A stretch of 64,000 bases of DNA, taken from the NCBI RefSeq assembly GCF_017352375.1, contig NZ_JAFEVR010000004.1:992001-1056000 (forward strand), written 5' to 3'. The translations under genes and the position numbers were made by a program. This DNA comes from Mycolicibacterium sp. S2-37. Lineage in GTDB: Bacteria; Actinomycetota; Actinomycetes; Mycobacteriales; Mycobacteriaceae. This document shows, piece after piece, positions 61,852 to 64,000 of the stretch. Numbering within the stretch: position 1 is the first letter of the stretch; each line of letters opens with the position of its first letter. The notes below the pieces were generated by a model, which saw only the letters and a program-made list of their open reading frames with translations, was not told the DNA's origin and did not search any database.

Positions 61852-62685
61852 GCGGTTACGCCGACTGTCCCCCAGCGTCGCGGTCACCCGCCGGTTGTTC
61901 TCCGAACACTGGCTACTGCCGCTGACCGGAGCAGGGGTCGCGGGCACGAGTATCTCGACCCGGGCGAACCGGCTGCCCTTCTGGCTCACCAGACCGATCT
62001 GAACGTCCGCGGCATTCGCGACGACGACGGTGGACTCACCGGCCGGCAGTGCCGCTGCGAGGGTCACCCCATGCCGGGCGCCGAGTGCGTACGGGCCTTC
62101 GGGAGCGTTGAGCACCGCACCGATGACGACGCCGTCCTCGAATACGAGACCCTGCAGGGTGGTGTCGGTACGGATGTCGATCCCACGCGCGTCCGCCTCG
62201 TCGAAGAGCCATCCGACCAGGGAAGGGGCGTCGGCGTCGGGAGCGATAGACATCGTCCCCACGATCTTGACCTGCACCGGTTTGTCCTCGAGGGTGCGCA
62301 TTCCCGTCGTCCCCCAGTCCGTGACCCGGGTGTGCAGCAACCCGTATGGCGACGCGAGACACTGCGCGGCCCACGCGTTGAGCCGTCCGCCGAAGAAGGT
62401 CGCCACCTTGCGGCCCCGCCGCTCGTCGGCCGGTGCCTCCTGTACCACCCGCATCGGTACCGCGGTGTCCGACGGCGGATCCAGCGGACCCAGGTCCGCC
62501 GTCAGCGCGGCGAAGTAGTCGAGCGTCTCCGCATCGGTGACGTCACTGCCGAGCCACCCACCGCCCGGAGTCGCCGACGTTGCGACGAAGACCTCCACGT
62601 CGGCGTCGGCGGCGACGACGGCACTCGCCAGGGTTCCCACGACTCCTCCGAGGCAGATGACGTCCACTTCGTCATCCCACGTCAA
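61798..62685 (-). CDS. FAD-binding dehydrogenase-like protein, short or atypical
   Basis: A 295-residue protein. The N-terminus VDVICLGGVVGTLASAVVAA resembles the dinucleotide fold of FAD-dependent dehydrogenases, but the glycine pattern is degenerate (LGGVVG instead of GxGxxG). Later GWLFDEADARGIDIRTDT resembles the FAD-binding-2 insertion, and GVVIGAVL the following strand. It is much shorter than the 450-550 residues of typical members and lacks the C-terminal FAD motif, so it may be a truncated or non-enzymatic relative. TTG at 62685 is preceded by AAGGTG. The last 54 bp overlap the converging EAL gene, so its C-terminal tail could be read-through. Confidence 0.65.
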   Translation of the reverse strand: MTWDDEVDVICLGGVVGTLASAVVAADADVEVFVATSATPGGGWLGSDVTDAETLDYFAALTADLGPLDPPSDTAVPMRVVQEAPADERRGRKVATFFGGRLNAWAAQCLASPYGLLHTRVTDWGTTGMRTLEDKPVQVKIVGTMSIAPDADAPSLVGWLFDEADARGIDIRTDTTLQGLVFEDGVVIGAVLNAPEGPYALGARHGVTLAAALPAGESTVVVANAADVQIGLVSQKGSRFARVEILVPATPAPVSGSSQCSENNRRVTATLGDSRRNRSQSRRGRKVDRYPPFGQ

Positions 62686-62696
62686 CGGCAGGCACC

Positions 62697-63182
62697 TTGC
62701 GAGAGACCGGGGGTCATCATCGATCGGACTTTACATACTCACGCACCTTCGACACCATCAGCGCAGCCAGCCCACCCGCGCTCGAAGGAATCATCCACGG
62801 GACGTTCCTGGTGGTCGACCAGGTGCGTACCGACGACCTGGCGCGGGTGGGGGCCGCTCTACTACGGATGTTCGCGGGCCACAGCGAACCGGCGGCCGCG
62901 ATCTCCACCGCGTGGCTGGACTCGATGACCACCGACGTGGCCCGTGCCCGCGCCGAGGGCGATCTCCGTCCCGATGTTGATGTCCAAGCCGTCGCTCACA
63001 TGTTGGTGAGCGCCATCGTGGGAAGTGCGGTCCGGTCTGATGCCACCTCCGACGGGGAGGATTTGCACGACCGCATCACCGCAATGTTCACACTGGTCCT
63101 GCCGGGAATCGTCGCCGAGGAATCACAGCGGTACTTCGCCGAATTCCTCGCCAGGCAAGCACATCGCCCACCCCGGCACTGA
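62697..63182 (+). pseudogene. TetR-family regulator lacking its DNA-binding domain
   Basis: A 161-residue frame resembling only the C-terminal ligand-binding domain of a TetR protein: a helix-rich stretch with DDLARVGAALLRMF, AWLDSMTTDVARARAEGDL, DVDVQAVAHMLVSAIVG and LHDRITAMFTLVLPGI. The ~50-residue helix-turn-helix that should precede it is absent, since the region upstream is the divergent FAD-binding gene. A start could be TTG at 62697. It is either a pseudogene remnant or a ligand-binding, dimer-forming protein. In M. tuberculosis I recall a TetR gene (Rv1353c) next to the GGDEF-EAL gene, so it may derive from that. Confidence 0.6.
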
Positions 63183-63291
63183 CGTCTGACCTTCCGGGCT
63201 AAGTTAATAGTCATTTCATGGACTCATGGCATCGACCTGACTAACTAGGTTTACCCTGTGGGGACCACAACGACGACCGGGGATGAACGCT

Positions 63292-64000
63292 ATGGAACTG
63301 GGCTGGTCCGATCGTGACGCGGCGTTCCGCGATGAGGTGCGGGAGTTCCTCGCCGAGAAACTGACGCCCGAACTGCAGCGGGCAGGCCGCTTGATGACAA
63401 GCGTCTACGCCGATCACGAGGCCAGCATGCAATGGCAGCGGATTCTGCACGAGCGCGGTTGGGCGGCCCCTGCCTGGCCCGTCGAACACGGCGGATGCGA
63501 CTGGAGCCTGACTCAGCACTACATCTTCGGCCGCGAGTCGACGCTGGCGGGCGCTCCGTCCCTGTCACCCATGGGGATTCGCATGGTTGCGCACGCGATC
63601 ATCAAGTTCGGCACGGCCGCGCAGAAGGACTACTTCCTGCCCCGAATTCTGACCGGCGAGGTCTTCTTCTGCCAGGGCTACTCCGAACCCGAGGCCGGAT
63701 CGGATCTGGCGGCACTGTCGATGGCCGCCGTCGACGACGGCGAGCACCTGGTGTGCACCGGGAGCAAGATCTGGACCACCCATGCGGCCGAGGCGAATTG
63801 GATGTTCGCTCTGGTGCGGACATCACGTCTGCAGAAGAAACAGCAGGGCATCACGTTCGTTCTGATCGACATGACCAGCCCCGGCATCGAGATCCGGCCG
63901 CTGGTGATGACCTCGGGCGAGGAGGTGCAGAACCAGGTCTTCTTCGACGAGGTCCGGGTGCCCAAGGGCAATGTCATCGGAGAGATCGACGACGGCTGGA
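63292..64000 (+). CDS. Acyl-CoA dehydrogenase, 3' end beyond window
   Basis: The first 236 residues of an acyl-CoA dehydrogenase. ELGWSDRDAAFRDEVREFL begins the helical domain, PAWPVEHGG follows, and FCQGYSEPEAGSDLAAL and TGSKIWTTHAAEANW are the flavin/substrate segments. The C-terminal base is not visible because the window ends. ATG at 63292 has GGGGATG about seven bases upstream; ATG at 63283 is three codons earlier. An A/T-richer 109-bp stretch with TTAATAG and AACTAGG precedes it and probably holds the promoter. Confidence 0.9.
   Translation, partial: MELGWSDRDAAFRDEVREFLAEKLTPELQRAGRLMTSVYADHEASMQWQRILHERGWAAPAWPVEHGGCDWSLTQHYIFGRESTLAGAPSLSPMGIRMVAHAIIKFGTAAQKDYFLPRILTGEVFFCQGYSEPEAGSDLAALSMAAVDDGEHLVCTGSKIWTTHAAEANWMFALVRTSRLQKKQQGITFVLIDMTSPGIEIRPLVMTSGEEVQNQVFFDEVRVPKGNVIGEIDDGW

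Overview
The window is high-GC actinobacterial DNA, most likely from a fast-growing Mycolicibacterium/Mycobacterium. The clues are a ligB-cstA pair and a MoeY-like/GGDEF-EAL pair that recall the M. tuberculosis Rv3062-Rv3063 and Rv1355c-Rv1354c neighbourhoods, F420-type luciferase-like oxidoreductases, a mycofactocin-type SDR, many acyl-CoA genes, frequent GTG/TTG starts and at least one promoter that looks leaderless. These locus comparisons are from memory, not from a search.

Layout. (1) 1-8116: housekeeping and stress genes: a partial pyruvate-oxidase-like TPP enzyme, an SDR, a membrane-anchored sulfite-oxidase-fold Mo protein, ATP-dependent DNA ligase LigB, carbon-starvation transporter CstA and its small overlapping YbdD partner. 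(2) 8113-43894: a large catabolic island with two P450s, a KshA-like Rieske oxygenase, a Baeyer-Villiger-type flavoprotein, two F420-type oxidoreductases, aldehyde dehydrogenases, a Mo/Fe-S oxidoreductase, acyl-CoA ligases, paired acyl-CoA dehydrogenases, thiolases, five crotonases, two amidohydrolases and one TetR regulator. Its genes are packed as divergent operons that meet tail to tail. (3) 43891-48450: a PucR-type regulator divergent from mmsA and a class III aminotransferase, an apparent beta-alanine/omega-amino-acid module. (4) 48458-56032: a GntR(FCD)-containing beta-oxidation module divergent from an acyl-CoA dehydrogenase and a mycofactocin-type SDR, then a MaoC hydratase. (5) 56033-57164: a gene-free stretch rich in inverted repeats. 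(6) 57165-61851: a three-gene operon of an uncharacterised protein, a ThiF-nitroreductase fusion and a GAF-GGDEF-EAL protein. (7) 61798-64000: an FAD-binding-like protein, a TetR lacking its DNA-binding domain and a partial acyl-CoA dehydrogenase.

The strongest new signal is a regulon. A 19-bp inverted repeat, consensus TACTGTAA-N3-TTACAGTA, lies in seven divergent promoter regions and in front of one further operon of the 8-44 kb island, including the promoter region of the island's TetR gene. It would place about 28 genes under one regulator. The enzymes describe oxidation and CoA-dependent breakdown of a hydrophobic, probably alicyclic or terpenoid/steroid-like acid. No ring-cleaving dioxygenase, KstD, ferredoxin or ferredoxin reductase is present, so the substrate is unknown and other loci must contribute.

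Several island proteins carry altered catalytic motifs: a cysteine hydrolase with all three triad positions changed, a BVMO with His to Phe in its fingerprint, and an extended SDR with YxxxR. The island may therefore hold unusual chemistry or non-catalytic homologues.
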